From JBCBWG01 sp038523925 (lineage in GTDB: Bacteria > Pseudomonadota > Alphaproteobacteria > Rhizobiales > Hyphomicrobiaceae): 64,000 bases of DNA. Every line of letters starts with the position of its first letter. Within the stretch, counting starts at the first letter, position 1. The position numbers and the translations under genes were made by a program. Below are positions 50,896-59,557 of this stretch, piece by piece. The stretch is from positions 310,001 through 374,000 of the forward strand of contig JBCBIY010000002.1 in assembly GCA_038523925.1 (NCBI GenBank), written 5' to 3'. The notes under the pieces are model-generated. The model was not told the origin of the DNA and ran no database searches. It saw nothing but the letters and a program-made list of their open reading frames with translations.

Positions 50896-51408
50896 CTACA
50901 CCTCAGCCAGCAGGCCATCGAGGTCGAGCCTGCGCGTGAACATCGCGAGGTGGCCATCGCCATCGCGCGGCCAGTCACCGGGCGCGCGATCCCAGTAGAT
51001 CTCGATGCCGTTGCCATCCGGATCACGAAAGTAGACGGCTTCCGATACGCCGTGGTCACTCGCGCCTTCAATGGTCACACCGTGATCGAGGACGCGGCGC
51101 AGCGCGGTCGCGAGCGCGCGGCGGTCCGGATAGAGAAAGGCGACGTGGAACAGGCCGGTGGTCCCCTCAGCAGGCCACGGACCGCCCCTGCTGGACCATG
51201 TGTTGAGGCCGAGGTGGTGGTGATAGCCGCCGGCTGAAAGGAAGGCTGCCTCGCCGCCGTAGCGCTGCATGACTTCGAAGCCCAGCACGTCCATGTAGAA
51301 CCCGATCGCCCGTTCGAGGTCGGCAACCTTCAGATGCGCGTGACCGACCCGCACGTGCGGGTCGATGGGGTTCGCGTTCGTCGTAAGAGCAGGCACTGCG
51401 TGCGCCAT
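50896..51408 (-). CDS. VOC-family dioxygenase-like protein (catechol 2,3-dioxygenase type, single module pair)
   Basis: A 170-residue protein of the extradiol-dioxygenase side of the VOC superfamily. The metal triad fits His in RVGHAHLKVADL, His in TTGLFHVAFLY and Glu in GNGIEIYWDR. It also carries DLERAIGFYMDVLGF and EAVYFRDPDGNG, both typical of the fold. The start at 51408 lies opposite the LysR-type gene at 51539, with about 130 bases between the divergent starts. It is a likely target of that regulator. The substrate cannot be named; many such enzymes are not true dioxygenases. Confidence 0.85.
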   Translation of the reverse strand: MAHAVPALTTNANPIDPHVRVGHAHLKVADLERAIGFYMDVLGFEVMQRYGGEAAFLSAGGYHHHLGLNTWSSRGGPWPAEGTTGLFHVAFLYPDRRALATALRRVLDHGVTIEGASDHGVSEAVYFRDPDGNGIEIYWDRAPGDWPRDGDGHLAMFTRRLDLDGLLAEV

Positions 51409-51538
51409 AGGTCGGTTGTCCTGATGATCCGCCTTCCAACACGGTCGGCTCTGCTGCGCTGATTGGAAAGATATGCCCTTCGCGAACGGTATAAAGGAGG
51501 CTAGAAGGGACGGATTGTAGTTCCAGTCGGGATGATTG

Positions 51539-52492
51539 ATGGACAAGCTTCGCGCGTTGCAGACGTTTGTGACGGTCGTTGACCAGGGCAGTTTCGCACG
51601 CGCCGCCGAGGCACTTTCAACATCGCGGACGGCAACATCGAAGATCGTCATGGACCTTGAGGCCCATCTCGGCACCTCGCTGTTGACGCGGACGACGCGG
51701 AAGCTGAGCCTCACCGACACCGGCACCGCCTACTATGAGCGTGCCAAACGCATCATCGAACAGCTCACTGAAGCCGATGCGGAAGCCGCATCCGAGACGC
51801 TGCACCCGCGCGGGCGGCTCGCGGTATCGGCGCCGATGTCGTTCGGCATCCGCCATGTCGCGCCGCACCTAAAGCCCTTCATGGACCAGCATCCCGACAT
51901 CCGGATCGACTTGTCGCTTGACGATCGCAAGGTCGATCTGATCGCGGAGGGGTTCGATCTGACGATCCGCATCGGCCAGCTCGAAGACTCAAGCCTGATT
52001 GCGCGGAAGCTCGGCGCAAGCCGGCTGCTCATCTGCGCCTCGCCCGCTTACCTCGACGCCCACGGCACGCCGGAGACGCCAGACGACCTCGCCGACCATA
52101 GCTGCCTTGGCTATCCGTACTGGTCGGGCGATGGGGCGTGGCAGGTCATCGGGCCTGATGGCGAGACGACCCGCGTGCCAATTTCCCGCGCGCTCTGGAG
52201 TAACAGTGGTGACGCACTGCTGGTCGCCGCGACCTCCGGTGTGGGTGTTGTCCTCAAGCCGGACTTCATCGTCGGCCCCGCACTTGCCGCAGGCGAACTC
52301 GTGCGCATCATGCCGGACTATCGCGGCGCCGACGCCGACATCCATATCCTCTATCCGGCCGCCGCGTTCCTGCCATCGCGCGTCCGCGTCTTCATCGACT
52401 ATCTCGTGAAATGCTTTCACGAGAACCCGCCCTGCCGGACGAGCGGTGCGGCGGAACCGCAGCGCGCACCTTCTACTGCAGCGTCTGCATAA
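51539..52492 (+). CDS. LysR-family transcriptional regulator
   Basis: A 317-residue regulator with an N-terminal winged helix (MDKLRALQTFVTVVDQGSFARAAEALSTSRTATSKIVMDLE in region 1-42, here cited by position) and a C-terminal periplasmic-binding-type effector domain with RLAVSAPMSFGIRHVAP and LEDSSLIARKLGASR. The PHD-like second subdomain ends with LVKCFHENPP. The ATG at 51539 directly follows an in-frame TTG. It is divergent from the VOC gene. Its 3' end overlaps the M20 peptidase gene by 20 bases on the opposite strand. Effector unknown. Confidence 0.93.
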   Translation: MDKLRALQTFVTVVDQGSFARAAEALSTSRTATSKIVMDLEAHLGTSLLTRTTRKLSLTDTGTAYYERAKRIIEQLTEADAEAASETLHPRGRLAVSAPMSFGIRHVAPHLKPFMDQHPDIRIDLSLDDRKVDLIAEGFDLTIRIGQLEDSSLIARKLGASRLLICASPAYLDAHGTPETPDDLADHSCLGYPYWSGDGAWQVIGPDGETTRVPISRALWSNSGDALLVAATSGVGVVLKPDFIVGPALAAGELVRIMPDYRGADADIHILYPAAAFLPSRVRVFIDYLVKCFHENPPCRTSGAAEPQRAPSTAASA

Positions 52493-53594
52493 GGCGCTTC
52501 AGAAGTTCCTTACGCGGCTCAAACGACGAGATGTAACAGCGCTCTTCAAGCGTGTGTGCCCCCTCGCCATCGACACCCAGGCCATCGAGCGTCGCGACGT
52601 CGTCGGCGACGAAGTTCCCGTCGCTCGCGCCGCCTGTGTAGGTGTCCTGCAGCGTGAAACCGATCTCGGCGGCAAGCTGGCGGGCGTGGCCGAGCAGCCG
52701 CGCGCCAGCCTCGGTTTTCTCATACGGCGGACGGTTGAGTTCGCCGGTCACCGTGACTGTCACATCGGGTGTCGCAGCTTCCAGCGACCGCAACCACGCA
52801 TCGAAGTGCTTGCCGTCAGCGACCGTCGCGATGCGCATGTCGATCGTTGCTTCGCAGTGCTGCGGCACGACGTTCTCAGCCGTCCCGCCATTGATTTGTC
52901 CGATGTTGAAGGTGACGCCACGATCGTAGTCCGTCGCCCCTTCGATGCGCTGGATCTGATGGGCCATCTCGACGATTGCGCTGCGGCCCTCGCCATGCCG
53001 CGAGCCCGAGTGTGCCGGGCGCCCTTCGGCGCGAATGACGTATCGGCCGACACCCTTGCGCGCAGACACCACCTGCCCGCCGTCGCGCGCCGGCTCCGTG
53101 ACGAGGACATATGCCGCCCGCCGGCCTTCGCGCTCGATCAGATCAACCGACGTGTTCGAGCCAACCTCTTCATCCGCCGTATAAAGAAACCGAAGCGGCA
53201 GCCGGGGGGCATCCCCGTTGGCTGCAATCTCGCGGTACGCCTGAAATGCGAGATAGGCGCCGCCCTTCATGTCGTAGATGCCGGGCCCGAAGGCTTCATC
53301 GCCGTCGACGCGAAACGGCAGGTCGCCCGCAAGCGTGCCGATCGGGTGGACCGTATCCAGGTGGCAAAGCACGAGCACGCCCTTTGCGTTCGGGTCGGCG
53401 CCAGGCTCGGTCATCATCAGGTGGTCGCCGAAACCGTCGCGGCCCGGAATGCGGGCGACGTCGAGGCCGGTGCCCCGCCAGTCCGCTTCGGCCCGGTCCA
53501 TCATGCGGTTCACGGCGGCCGCGTCCGACGAGAAGCTCTCGATCTCGACCCACGTCCGGATGCCATCCAGGATTTCGTCAGCGCGCGCGGCCAC
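52473..53594 (-). CDS. M20-family metallopeptidase (glutamate carboxypeptidase type)
   Basis: A 373-residue zinc amidohydrolase/peptidase of the M20 family, closest in layout to carboxypeptidase G2. Metal and catalytic residues show in LVLCHLDTVHPIG, GPGIYDMKGGAYLA and LYTADEEVGSNTS, and the dimerisation lid contains GRPAHSGSRHGEGRSAI and FNIGQINGGTAENVVPQHC. The terminal GGASDGNFVADD carries the last zinc ligand region. The start is a GTG at 53594 after GGGAG. The gene is probably cytosolic because no signal peptide is visible. Substrate class: C-terminal glutamate or acyl amino acid, not resolved. Confidence 0.92.
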   Translation of the reverse strand: MAARADEILDGIRTWVEIESFSSDAAAVNRMMDRAEADWRGTGLDVARIPGRDGFGDHLMMTEPGADPNAKGVLVLCHLDTVHPIGTLAGDLPFRVDGDEAFGPGIYDMKGGAYLAFQAYREIAANGDAPRLPLRFLYTADEEVGSNTSVDLIEREGRRAAYVLVTEPARDGGQVVSARKGVGRYVIRAEGRPAHSGSRHGEGRSAIVEMAHQIQRIEGATDYDRGVTFNIGQINGGTAENVVPQHCEATIDMRIATVADGKHFDAWLRSLEAATPDVTVTVTGELNRPPYEKTEAGARLLGHARQLAAEIGFTLQDTYTGGASDGNFVADDVATLDGLGVDGEGAHTLEERCYISSFEPRKELLKRLMQTLQ

Positions 53595-53716
53595 GGCTTC
53601 GCTCCCATGTTTGCAAGTTCGGATTGCCTTGAGTGTACGGGCGTCGCGGCAAACGCGAAAGCCCCGCGCTCAGGAGCGGAAATGTCGATCCGGAAACCTT
53701 GGGACGCAGCGCGACC

Positions 53717-55042
53717 TCAACGGGTTGCGATTGCAGCATGCGTGCGCACTAGGTCTGCGAGCCAGGCCGTCGCCATCGGGTCCAAGCCGAACGCAAGCTC
53801 CATACGCTGCGTGTCCGAGACGGCGGTGACCGCCAGCATGCTTTGATCCGGGGCCTCGTCCGGATCGAGCCCGAACCGTTCGATAAGGTCCTGGCGATGG
53901 ATCGCGAACCGGTCGGTGACCGCAACGCTATTGATCTCAGAAAAGCACAAGCGATCGGTCAGATGGGCCGGCCAGAGCGATGATCCAAGCGCGCCGCTGA
54001 TCCGAACACCCTCGCTGTCGAAGACCAGCTCGCGCCGCGTGACGAACGCGAGCGGCACGCACATCGCGACGAGAACCGGCGCAAACAGCACGACCTTCCA
54101 GCTCGTCAGCAATCCCCAGAGCTTTTCTACAAAGCCAGCATCGCCGACGGCCGCGACCTCCGGCACAAGCGGGACGTACCGCTCGGGTCCGTCAAAAGCA
54201 AAGGCGATCGTCGCAAAGCAACACGCGATCACGACGCCCATTGCCGGAAAGATCACGCGGCTGAGCTCTTGCTGCGGCCTGCGGCAGAAGTAGCTGACGG
54301 AGAGCTGGTTTTCGTGTTGCGCGAGCGTGACGTCGGCTGGTGCGCGGGCGATCAGGCTGGCGAGGGCCGCGTCGGCATCGGCGGGCACGAGGCGCGGTTG
54401 CACGGCTGTTGCCACGGTGCGCGTGCCACGTGCGTCCTGGTCGAGCATCGGCCGGCCAAGCTTGGTGGCGAACGCTTCCCAGACCGAGGGCGCCACGACC
54501 GGCGCCGCGTAAAGCACAACCGTCTGTTCGGGGTTGCGATGGGCAAGCTCGATCACCGTGAGCTCTGACCACGGCAACTGCTCGCAGCGGCGGCGGACCC
54601 CTATGAATTCGCTCAACGGCAGGCGCCACTCGCGCGTGTCGAAGAGGACATGATCGCGCACGTGCACACGGCCATTGGCGATCGACACATCGGTGCGGCT
54701 GAAACTCCGCGCGAAGCACTTGACTGCGCTTGGCAGGTAAAGCGCGAGCATAAGGCCCTGGAAGATCACGAGCGCGAACAGGATCGCTTCTGCGTTTTCG
54801 ATGAGGACGGTGCTAAACGGGCCGCTGAGGCCTTCGAACGGCCCGCGTGCGTTGCCAGAACCAAGCAGCAAGACCGCGCTTAGAAAACCTGGTGCAAACA
54901 GCGCGACCATCAACAGATCAAGGGCCGCGGTGCTGTAGATCCGGCCGCGCTTCGGGCGCATGCTCACGCGTATGGCCCCGCCATCCGCCGTGGCGCGCAC
55001 ATCCTCATAGACGGGATGCCGCTTCTCGATGGGCAGAAACAT
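53717..55042 (-). CDS. Membrane protein with repeated PH-like beta segments, unknown function
   Basis: A 441-residue protein with four or more helices (about residues 38-58, 80-105, 265-285, 312-332) in two pairs. Between and after them are beta-rich cytoplasmic segments, DVSIANGRVHVRDHVLFDT and LVFDSEGVRISGALGSSL, which look like two halves of a duplicated helix-pair plus PH-like unit. The start at 55042 follows TGTGGAG by five bases; a longer in-frame start at 55093 has no ribosome site. The first half resembles the 48643-49257 protein. Function unknown. Confidence 0.75.
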   Translation of the reverse strand: MFLPIEKRHPVYEDVRATADGGAIRVSMRPKRGRIYSTAALDLLMVALFAPGFLSAVLLLGSGNARGPFEGLSGPFSTVLIENAEAILFALVIFQGLMLALYLPSAVKCFARSFSRTDVSIANGRVHVRDHVLFDTREWRLPLSEFIGVRRRCEQLPWSELTVIELAHRNPEQTVVLYAAPVVAPSVWEAFATKLGRPMLDQDARGTRTVATAVQPRLVPADADAALASLIARAPADVTLAQHENQLSVSYFCRRPQQELSRVIFPAMGVVIACCFATIAFAFDGPERYVPLVPEVAAVGDAGFVEKLWGLLTSWKVVLFAPVLVAMCVPLAFVTRRELVFDSEGVRISGALGSSLWPAHLTDRLCFSEINSVAVTDRFAIHRQDLIERFGLDPDEAPDQSMLAVTAVSDTQRMELAFGLDPMATAWLADLVRTHAAIATR

Positions 55043-55110
55043 GCGCGCTCCACAACCGGCTGTCGCGGGAGCGTCGCAGGTCGCGCTTAGCATCGGGTTA
55101 GGCGGGCTGG

Positions 55111-55962
55111 TTAATCAGACCTTGATCTGCGCGCCGGTGTCGAGGCCTGCGCACCTTCAACTGCCGGCGTCTTTTTGCGGGCTGTGACGGCGACGATCGG
55201 GCCGACCGGAGCAAAGCTCAGCTTCGAGATGCCGGGCGTGAGCATTTGCGGCACGGACCCGCCGTCTAGAAAGAGCGCGTTGGCCGCCTTCAGGCGCTTC
55301 TGGAAGAGCGTTGCGAAAGCGTGGAACGTGACGGGCTGATCCGACAGCACGAACCAGATCGTCCGCCCGTCGCGCGCGACGCCGACCCCGTTTCGGCTTT
55401 TGCGCGACTGCGAGGACTTGCGAAAGCGCGGGTGCAGCTTGCCGTCAATGACCAGCATGGGACCGGACTGCGTCGCGAAGTCAGGCCGCTTGTTGCGCTT
55501 CAGGAAAGCGCGCGTCTCCATGACCCCCGCGCGGCCCTTGTCGACAAAGAAGATGCCGTTGGGCAGCATATGGAAGTTGCCGGGCCCGCGCCGCGTGTTC
55601 GCCGCCTTGAGCTTTCGGCGGTCCTCAACGTGATATCCGACCGGCGACAGATCATCGTGATACATGCCAGCGTTCATCGTCATAAGGACTTTCTCCCCGC
55701 GCTCCTTCAACGCGCGCGCGGCCGCCGGCAGGGTCGCAAACGGTCGCTCGTTTCGCATCCGCCAATGGATCGCGATATCGACAGCCGCGGTGTCGAAACC
55801 GCAAACGGTGTAGCGCGCGCGCTCGAACGAAATTCCGCCGCAGTCGGCTTTGGCAGGCGCTGCGACCACGGCCACCGCTGACGCAGCCAGCGCGCACGAA
55901 ATCAGCCCGCGCCCAAGCGTGCGCCGCCTGCTCCACAATCTGCCCGCGACGCGCCCGCGCAT
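55111..55962 (-). CDS. Phosphodiester glycosidase (NAGPA-domain) family protein, exported
   Basis: A 283-residue exported protein with a signal sequence (CALAASAVAVVAAPAKA, to about residue 40). The mature part has the NAGPA-like fold: MTMNAGMYHDDLSPVGYHVEDRRKLK, FHMLPNGIFFVDKG, MLVIDGKLHP and LFLDGGSVPQML. Family enzymes hydrolyse phosphodiester-linked sugars, as in exopolysaccharide or wall polymers. GGAGG precedes the ATG. The gene stands apart from the HAD gene, with which it is divergent. Activity here is inferred from the domain only. Confidence 0.88.
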   Translation of the reverse strand: MRGRVAGRLWSRRRTLGRGLISCALAASAVAVVAAPAKADCGGISFERARYTVCGFDTAAVDIAIHWRMRNERPFATLPAAARALKERGEKVLMTMNAGMYHDDLSPVGYHVEDRRKLKAANTRRGPGNFHMLPNGIFFVDKGRAGVMETRAFLKRNKRPDFATQSGPMLVIDGKLHPRFRKSSQSRKSRNGVGVARDGRTIWFVLSDQPVTFHAFATLFQKRLKAANALFLDGGSVPQMLTPGISKLSFAPVGPIVAVTARKKTPAVEGAQASTPARRSRSD

Positions 55963-56043
55963 CTCTTGCCTCCGAAGTCCACTCTTTCCGCCCGCTCATC
56001 GGACACGGTAATAGACCGGTTGCGGCGGAAAGAGGAAGCGCAC

Positions 56044-56661
56044 ATGAGCGACACACCAACGCTCGTCTTTGATGTTGGAAATGTGCTGATCCAGTGGGCC
56101 CCCCATCTCGCGTTTCCCGGCCGTGACCGACAGGACATTGAGGCCTTCTTCGACGAGGTCGGCTTTGCGGTCTGGAACATGGAGCAGGACCGCGGGCGCA
56201 CTTGGGCCGAAGGCGTGGCGCATCTGACCGCGCTTTATCCCCATCTGAGCGACCTCATCGCCCAATACGATCGCAACTGGCAGCTTTCGGTTTCAGGTCC
56301 GGTTTCCGGCATGCCCGAGTTGCTCGCCGAACTGGACCAAAGCGGCGCCGACCCACTCTTCGCCATTACGAATTTCTCAGGCGAGAAGTGGGCTGAGACC
56401 CGCGACCGGTTTCCATTCCTGGCGAACACGTTCGCAGATGTCGTCGTCTCGGCGCACGAGCGACGGCTAAAGCCAGAACCTGCGATTTACGACACACTCT
56501 GCCGCCGCAACGGGCTCGATCCGCGCGCGTGTTTCTTCATCGACGATAGCGCGCTCAACGTTGCAGGCGCGCGTCATGTCGGCATGCGCGCTCATCATTT
56601 TAAGGACGCCCAGACGCTGCGGCGGGAGCTCCTCGCGCTCGGATTTCAGATCGCAGCATAG
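56044..56661 (+). CDS. HAD-superfamily hydrolase (HAD-IA, phosphatase-like)
   Basis: A 205-residue HAD protein. The nucleophile motif is LVFDVGNVLIQW near residue 8, where the acid/base Asp position is replaced (D-x-G in DVG), as in HAD-IA epoxide-hydrolase-like members. Motif II/III appears at ITNFSG and KPEPAIYDTL, and motif IV at CFFIDDSALNVAGARHVG. GAGGAA lies a few bases upstream of the ATG. Phosphatase or dehalogenase activity is likely, with substrate unknown. It is divergent from the phosphodiester glycosidase gene. Confidence 0.9.
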   Translation: MSDTPTLVFDVGNVLIQWAPHLAFPGRDRQDIEAFFDEVGFAVWNMEQDRGRTWAEGVAHLTALYPHLSDLIAQYDRNWQLSVSGPVSGMPELLAELDQSGADPLFAITNFSGEKWAETRDRFPFLANTFADVVVSAHERRLKPEPAIYDTLCRRNGLDPRACFFIDDSALNVAGARHVGMRAHHFKDAQTLRRELLALGFQIAA

Positions 56662-56759
56662 ATCGCCGCCTTCTGCGGTCGCAGCACGAGTGGCGGCTGA
56701 GGCGCTATCCATTTGGCGGCCCGGGCCGCACGGCCAGCGCGCACCGCAAACCGCGAAGA

Positions 56760-58754
56760 CTAGATTGGCGGCAAACCCAATTGCTCTGCGGCTTGCCGGG
56801 CAAGGTATGCCGTGCGCAGGTCAATCTCCGTCCGCCCCCACGCATCACTGCCGACGTGAAGCACGCTATCGACTGTCTGAAATCGCCGGCGCCAGCTCTC
56901 GTACGCGGCCACCTTCTGGGGCCACGATGCGGCACCGACCGTCTTCTGCGTCCGCACGTCCAGCACGCAAAGATTGCCGATCAGATCGGCCGTCGCGTCA
57001 TGCAGCTCGATGAGCTCGTCGCGGCTGCCATGCGGCAGGTAAAGCTGCAGCGCCGGCAGCCAGTCCTGATGCAACACCGCCGGCATAATGTGCTCGATCG
57101 TCACGTTCGCCGTGCATTCGAGTGGCACGGGCTCCGGCCACGACAGCGTCTCGAGCCACAGCATCACGGCCCGCCTTTGGTCCGCGTCGCGCATTGGCCG
57201 CATGAGTTGTTCGTGCGCATAGCGCAGCGTGCCCGTGTCGAGAAACAGCGCGCCGGCACTACCCGTCACCGTCTCGCCCGCGAATGGGTTGAGGCCCTGT
57301 TCAATCTGACCCAGAGCGTCAGCAAACCGACGCTCGCGCCCGCGCTGCCATCCGAGGATTTCCATCGTAAAGGCTGCGTGCACGAGCGCGTCGAGCTTCG
57401 CCTGCCACGCAGCCCCCGTCAGCGCGCCGCCGTGCAGCTCGGCAAGCCGCAGAAAGACGGGTTGCCAGTCTTTCCAGCCAAGAAATGAGAGTTGGCGGAA
57501 CCGGAGGTCACCGCCCGACGTCCCATGATATCCGGCCGCCATGTGCCGGCGCGATACCTGAAACAGAGCGGCGCGCTCGGCAAACTCACCCGTTACCCAC
57601 GCCAGCAGGCGATCGGCTGAACCCTGAGCATTGAGGAACGCAAGCAGGTGTTCGCCGGTCGCCGCCGCCCGGCCGGCATCCTCAAACATCAGCCGTTCGA
57701 TCGCGATCACGAAGTCTTCGAAACCCTCGCGGAGGTCGCGTTGCGCCGACCGCCACGCCCGCTCGATTTCGCGGATCTGCTCGGCCGTCGCGTTCGCGAG
57801 GTTTGCGTTCTCGACGATCTCGCCTTTGAGGATGTCGCCGACCTTGAGCTGCAGGCCACGCTTGTTTGTCGTCAGAAACGTCTGATACGCGAGCGACCGA
57901 TCGCTCAGCACCTGAACGGTGATGACCACGCGCGTCATCAGGAACACGACAAACGCTTTGCGCCGATCCAGCGACCAGGCGGCCAGCGATCGCTCAAAGT
58001 GGTCAGCTACGATCCGCATTGCGCGGTCGCCCTCGGCGACGTTGTCGCGCAGCATCACGCGATGCCCCTCGGCGATATGATACAGCGTGCGTCCCGCCGT
58101 CGGATGCAAAATCCGCCGGGCTTTGCGCGTCTCGTCGACAAACAGAAAGTCGTCAACCACGTCGCGCAGGTCATCGTCTGCCAGATCGCCGGCATCGCGG
58201 AGCTTCGCGAGCATCAGCGACAGCGTCGTCAGACGTTGGACGCCATCGTAGACCTCAAATCGGCGATTGGCGTCGCCCGCAAAGAGAACGACAGCGTTGA
58301 GATTGTAGATGGGCGCTGGCGGCTGCTGGCCCCGCCCGCCCTCTCGCGGTTTCAGCCTTGCAGAAGGGTCTTGCTTTGGCTGCGGCCCGGCTTGGTCGAT
58401 GACGCCATTGGCCTTCCCGCTCGCCCCGCGCGGAAGCGGATTGACAGCCGGCACGCTCCGGCGGCGGTCTCGCGCGATCCGCGTTTCATAAGCGGCCAAT
58501 GCATCCCGGTCGACATCAGCGCGATCATCGCGGGCGCGCGCGTCGTCCTCACTCGCTTCGGCTGCATCCCGCCCATCATCCGGATCAAGGCCGAGCCGCA
58601 CAAAGCAATCGAAGATGTCAGCCAGCATCTGGCCCGCTTCGCGCGGCGTCCATTGATACTCGCGCTGCACCGGCGCGGGCGTAAACGTGCCGAGCGCCAG
58701 CGCCTCGCCGAGGCTATGAGTCGTCGATGAAATCTGCATCCGCGCCCCCGACAT
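56760..58754 (-). CDS. DUF262/DUF1524 protein (GmrSD-like)
   Basis: A 664-residue fusion of DUF262 and DUF1524, the two domains of the GmrSD type IV modified-DNA restriction enzyme. The N-terminal QREYQW motif lies at residues 30-35; the DGQQR motif reads DGVQR at 170-174. An acidic, disordered insert of about 85 residues (60-145) separates the first helices from the rest. The C-terminal HNH-like part holds IEHIMPAVLHQDW and DLIGNLCVLDVRTQK, where the usual second Asn is replaced. No ABC, S or other defence gene neighbours it. Function as an anti-phage nuclease is possible but unproved. Confidence 0.85.
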   Translation of the reverse strand: MSGARMQISSTTHSLGEALALGTFTPAPVQREYQWTPREAGQMLADIFDCFVRLGLDPDDGRDAAEASEDDARARDDRADVDRDALAAYETRIARDRRRSVPAVNPLPRGASGKANGVIDQAGPQPKQDPSARLKPREGGRGQQPPAPIYNLNAVVLFAGDANRRFEVYDGVQRLTTLSLMLAKLRDAGDLADDDLRDVVDDFLFVDETRKARRILHPTAGRTLYHIAEGHRVMLRDNVAEGDRAMRIVADHFERSLAAWSLDRRKAFVVFLMTRVVITVQVLSDRSLAYQTFLTTNKRGLQLKVGDILKGEIVENANLANATAEQIREIERAWRSAQRDLREGFEDFVIAIERLMFEDAGRAAATGEHLLAFLNAQGSADRLLAWVTGEFAERAALFQVSRRHMAAGYHGTSGGDLRFRQLSFLGWKDWQPVFLRLAELHGGALTGAAWQAKLDALVHAAFTMEILGWQRGRERRFADALGQIEQGLNPFAGETVTGSAGALFLDTGTLRYAHEQLMRPMRDADQRRAVMLWLETLSWPEPVPLECTANVTIEHIMPAVLHQDWLPALQLYLPHGSRDELIELHDATADLIGNLCVLDVRTQKTVGAASWPQKVAAYESWRRRFQTVDSVLHVGSDAWGRTEIDLRTAYLARQAAEQLGLPPI

Positions 58755-58909
58755 CGCGGCATCTGCTCACCGCAAAACTATGTCAGAAGCGTGAGTGTGG
58801 GGGTGTGAAGGCGCGCCGTGGGCGGTGCGGCCGGGGTTGTTTGCGAGCCTGTTCTTCGGGTAGCTCCGTCGGCCAAGCCTTGCGCGCGACCACGCACCCC
58901 ATGACCACG

Positions 58910-59557
58910 CTAGTCCAAACCGTCGCGCAAAGAGGATTGCACTTCAGGCGGTAGATCTAGTTGCTCAAGCTCCAACTCGTGAAACGATACATCGCGTCGT
59001 TCTTCGAACAGCTCGCGCAGCGCGGCTTCGACGCGAGCCCATGCTGCATATCCAGCCGGTATCTCTCGGCCAATCAGATACCGCAGGTATTTCCGCCACT
59101 TATCAATACGCAGGTATCGCAACGTCTCCGGCGTCCGGCGCAACGTTTCGTGTTTCATTCGCGTTCGATAGCGCCGGGCGGCTTCCGACCTGCCGATGCG
59201 GCACGTGACAATGCGAGCACGCCTCGCCTTTGAGATGAGCGCGGTCAAATCAGCCACGCGCTGGGCATAATCGCGACGGTTGAGAAAAGCGCTGGTCGCA
59301 TACTCCACAATGATCGCACCGCCGCTGAAACGATTGGCGCGGATCGAGCGCGCGTCAGTCCGAAGGCATTCGGAACTGTCAACCTGAACCGGCATCGCGG
59401 GGTCAGCTCGAACAATCCGCTTGGCGATGGTGGTCTTGCCGGAGCCTGAGGGTCCGACGAGTATCACGAGTTCATCAATGCAAACGTCATTCGCCGACAG
59501 AACGTGCTGCACCGGCGCGTGTGCTCGAAGCTCGGCTTCAGTTGGAGCCAGCGTCAT
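58910..59557 (-). CDS. P-loop kinase-like protein coupled to an FkbM methyltransferase
   Basis: A 215-residue P-loop NTPase with Walker A VGPSGSGKTTIAKRI at residues 34-48 and the adjacent VQVDSSECLRTDARS region. A later helical segment contains KRIVRADPAMP and RTRMKHETLRRTPETLRYLRIDKWRKYLRYL. Length and arrangement suggest a small-molecule or nucleoside kinase, or an HprK-like fold. I cannot give a substrate. The ATG overlaps the stop of the FkbM-family methyltransferase gene by four bases, so the two are translated together. Confidence 0.72.
   Translation of the reverse strand: MTLAPTEAELRAHAPVQHVLSANDVCIDELVILVGPSGSGKTTIAKRIVRADPAMPVQVDSSECLRTDARSIRANRFSGGAIIVEYATSAFLNRRDYAQRVADLTALISKARRARIVTCRIGRSEAARRYRTRMKHETLRRTPETLRYLRIDKWRKYLRYLIGREIPAGYAAWARVEAALRELFEERRDVSFHELELEQLDLPPEVQSSLRDGLD

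Noticed and set aside
52446..53846. 466-codon plus-strand frame opposite the M20 peptidase
   Set aside because: Antisense artefact; peptidase motifs are clear on the minus strand.
57648..58730. 360-codon plus-strand frame opposite the DUF262 gene
   Set aside because: Low-complexity basic protein, no motifs, wholly inside a supported gene.
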